From Myxococcales bacterium (lineage in GTDB: Bacteria > Myxococcota > Myxococcia > Myxococcales > Anaeromyxobacteraceae), in assembly GCA_021806645.1 (NCBI GenBank), contig JAJZQX010000005.1, forward strand, positions 186,001 through 250,000: DNA of 64,000 bases, read 5' to 3'. The notes under the pieces were generated by a model. It was not told where the DNA came from. It saw only the letters and a list, made by a program, of their open reading frames with translations, and did no database searches. Each line of letters begins with the position of its first letter. Position 1 is the first letter of the stretch. Positions 62,765-64,000 of the stretch are shown here, piece by piece. Position numbers and translations under genes: made by a program.

Positions 62765-63807
62765 CGGGCGCCGCCGCGCTGCTGGCGCTCCTCGCCGGCG
62801 CCGACCTCCTCGTCCCGGCCGGCGCCCCGGTCGCCGAGGCGCTGGCCCACGCGGTCCCCGGTGACACCATCCGGCTCGGCCCCGGCGAGCACCGCGGCGC
62901 GCTCGGCCGGCTCTCGGGCGTCACGGTGATCGGCGCCGGCGCCGGGGTCACCTTCGTGCTCGCCCCGCAGGGCGAGGACGGCGCCGTCATAGACGGCGAC
63001 GCCACGCTCCGGGCGCTCTCGCTCATCGCCGGCCCGGCGCGCAGCGCCCTGAAGGCGCTCGGCGGAACCGCCACGCTCGACGGCGTGGCGCTCCAGGGGG
63101 GCGCGGTGGGGCTCTTCGTCGACGGCGGGCGCGTCGCCGGACGGGACGTCTGGCTGGCGGGCGACTACGGCTTCCTGCAGCGGAGCGGGGCGACGACGCT
63201 CGCCGGCGTGACCGCTCGCGGCGGCCGGGCCGGCGTGGCGCTCCTCGGCGGCGAGCTGGAGCTCACCCGCGGCGCCGTGACCGGGCCGTCGGCCGAGGCG
63301 GCCATCACCGTCGCCGGCGGGACCGCCCGGCTCGCCGAGCTGGTGGTGCGAGACGGCGGCCCCTCGGGACTCTCGGTCTCGGGCGGCCGGGTGGTCGCCC
63401 GCGACCTGACCATCGCCGGCCCCCGCGAGATCGGCGGCATCGGCGGCGACTGCCTGCTGGTCATGCGGGCCACGGTGTTCCTCTCCGCCAGCGAGCTGGT
63501 CGGCTGCGGTGGCGCGGCCGTCGAGGCGTCCCGCGCCGAGCTCCTGTTCGACGGGGTGGACGCCGGCGGCGGTTCGGCCGGCGGCTTCATCTTCACCGAC
63601 AAGACGCGCGCCGAGCTTCGCGCCACGCTGGTCACCGGGCGTGGCCCCGGGCTGGTGGCGATGCAGGGAGCTCGGGTTCGCGGCTGGCAGGCGCGCCACT
63701 GGACCGATCCGGCCCTCTGGGTAGACTGCGGTTCCGGTGCCCGCGTCGAGATGCTGGACGCCCACGGGGACCGGCAGCCCTGTTCGCCCGGGGCTCCGGA
63801 GAGGTAG
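62761..63807 (+). CDS. Secreted right-handed beta-helix protein
   Basis: 348 residues from a GTG overlapping the peptidase stop. A short hydrophobic start (ALLALLAGADLLVPAG) is followed by repeated turns of the form xxVxGARVxGxxL (ATLDGVALQGGAVGLFVDGG, AGVALLGGELELTRGAV), typical of parallel beta-helices of the NosD/pectin-lyase type. No catalytic site is obvious. It is probably a polysaccharide-binding or modifying surface protein. Confidence 0.8.
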   Translation: MTGAAALLALLAGADLLVPAGAPVAEALAHAVPGDTIRLGPGEHRGALGRLSGVTVIGAGAGVTFVLAPQGEDGAVIDGDATLRALSLIAGPARSALKALGGTATLDGVALQGGAVGLFVDGGRVAGRDVWLAGDYGFLQRSGATTLAGVTARGGRAGVALLGGELELTRGAVTGPSAEAAITVAGGTARLAELVVRDGGPSGLSVSGGRVVARDLTIAGPREIGGIGGDCLLVMRATVFLSASELVGCGGAAVEASRAELLFDGVDAGGGSAGGFIFTDKTRAELRATLVTGRGPGLVAMQGARVRGWQARHWTDPALWVDCGSGARVEMLDAHGDRQPCSPGAPER

Positions 63808-63925
63808 GACCGGGCACCCCAGGAGGGCGGTCCGGCTCGACTTCCGGCCTCCGGCATGACAGGTATGCAGGTTGCGACTGCCCCCGCCGGGCAGGGCACG
63901 CCGCCACCAGGGAGCCTGAAACCCG

Positions 63926-64000
63926 ATGCAGATCAACTTGCGGAAGGCGATGTTCGTCCTCCCCAACCTCTTCACGGTCAGCTCGATCTTCCTCGGGTTC
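63926..64000 (+). CDS. pssA: Phosphatidylserine synthase, N-terminal part
   Basis: The frame from ATG 63926 encodes MQINLRKAMFVLPNLFTVSS then IFLGF and runs off the window. LPNLFTxSSxFLGF is the start of CDP-diacylglycerol-serine O-phosphatidyltransferase, the first enzyme of phosphatidylethanolamine synthesis. GGAG is upstream. Confidence 0.75.
   Translation, partial: MQINLRKAMFVLPNLFTVSSIFLGF

Overview
The window is very GC-rich DNA with dense, often 4-nt-overlapping genes and many GTG starts. Several features point to Myxococcota, and Anaeromyxobacter-like bacteria fit best: a lipoprotein with a Cys-rich tail typical of that group, a secreted protein with a MYXO-CTERM-like tail, a Cys-rich repeat lipoprotein, and groESL, rpoZ, nth and rnpB of delta-proteobacterial type. 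This assignment is inference from gene style, not from a search.

Layout. 0.1-6.5 kb (minus): a Pga-like exopolysaccharide operon of an ATP-grasp enzyme, a TPR/beta-barrel outer-membrane protein, a TPR protein joined to a PIG-L deacetylase, and a GT2 synthase fused to a TIM-barrel hydrolase-like domain. 6.7-16.2 kb: housekeeping genes (PAP2 phosphatase, DnaC-like ATPase, aspartate kinase, rpoZ, groES-groEL behind a CIRCE-like operator) and small envelope proteins. 16.3-35.9 kb: an expanded His-Xaa-Ser (Hxs) peptide-modification locus. It holds ten radical-SAM genes carrying eleven CxxxCxxC motifs, HxsB, HxsD, a second HxsD-like protein, a glycosyltransferase, a Cys-repeat lipoprotein, and at the far end an HxsA-type precursor with ten HxS triplets and a twin-arginine signal. 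The known Hxs system has four genes (A-D), so this is the most notable region. 35.9-36.4 kb: gene remnants. 36.4-56.1 kb: a CapA/CapB/CapC (PgsABC-like) locus. It has a CapC with a large C-terminal extension, a 1,342-codon CapB with a HEAT-like N-terminal region, a 1,650-codon TPR plus beta-barrel protein that could be the outer-membrane exporter, a TPR lipoprotein, and two related putative hydrolases. 56.5-64 kb: old-yellow-enzyme reductase, RNase P RNA, endonuclease III, threonine aldolase, an ice-binding-like lipoprotein, an M23 peptidase, a beta-helix protein and the start of phosphatidylserine synthase.

How the genes could work together. The left and right polymer loci each carry the parts of a complete synthesis-export line: cytoplasmic or membrane synthase, periplasmic scaffold, outer-membrane barrel and trimming enzyme. 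The Hxs locus looks like a RiPP-type pathway: one exported repeat peptide, accessory HxsD proteins, and an unusually large set of radical-SAM enzymes plus a methyltransferase domain and a glycosyltransferase.
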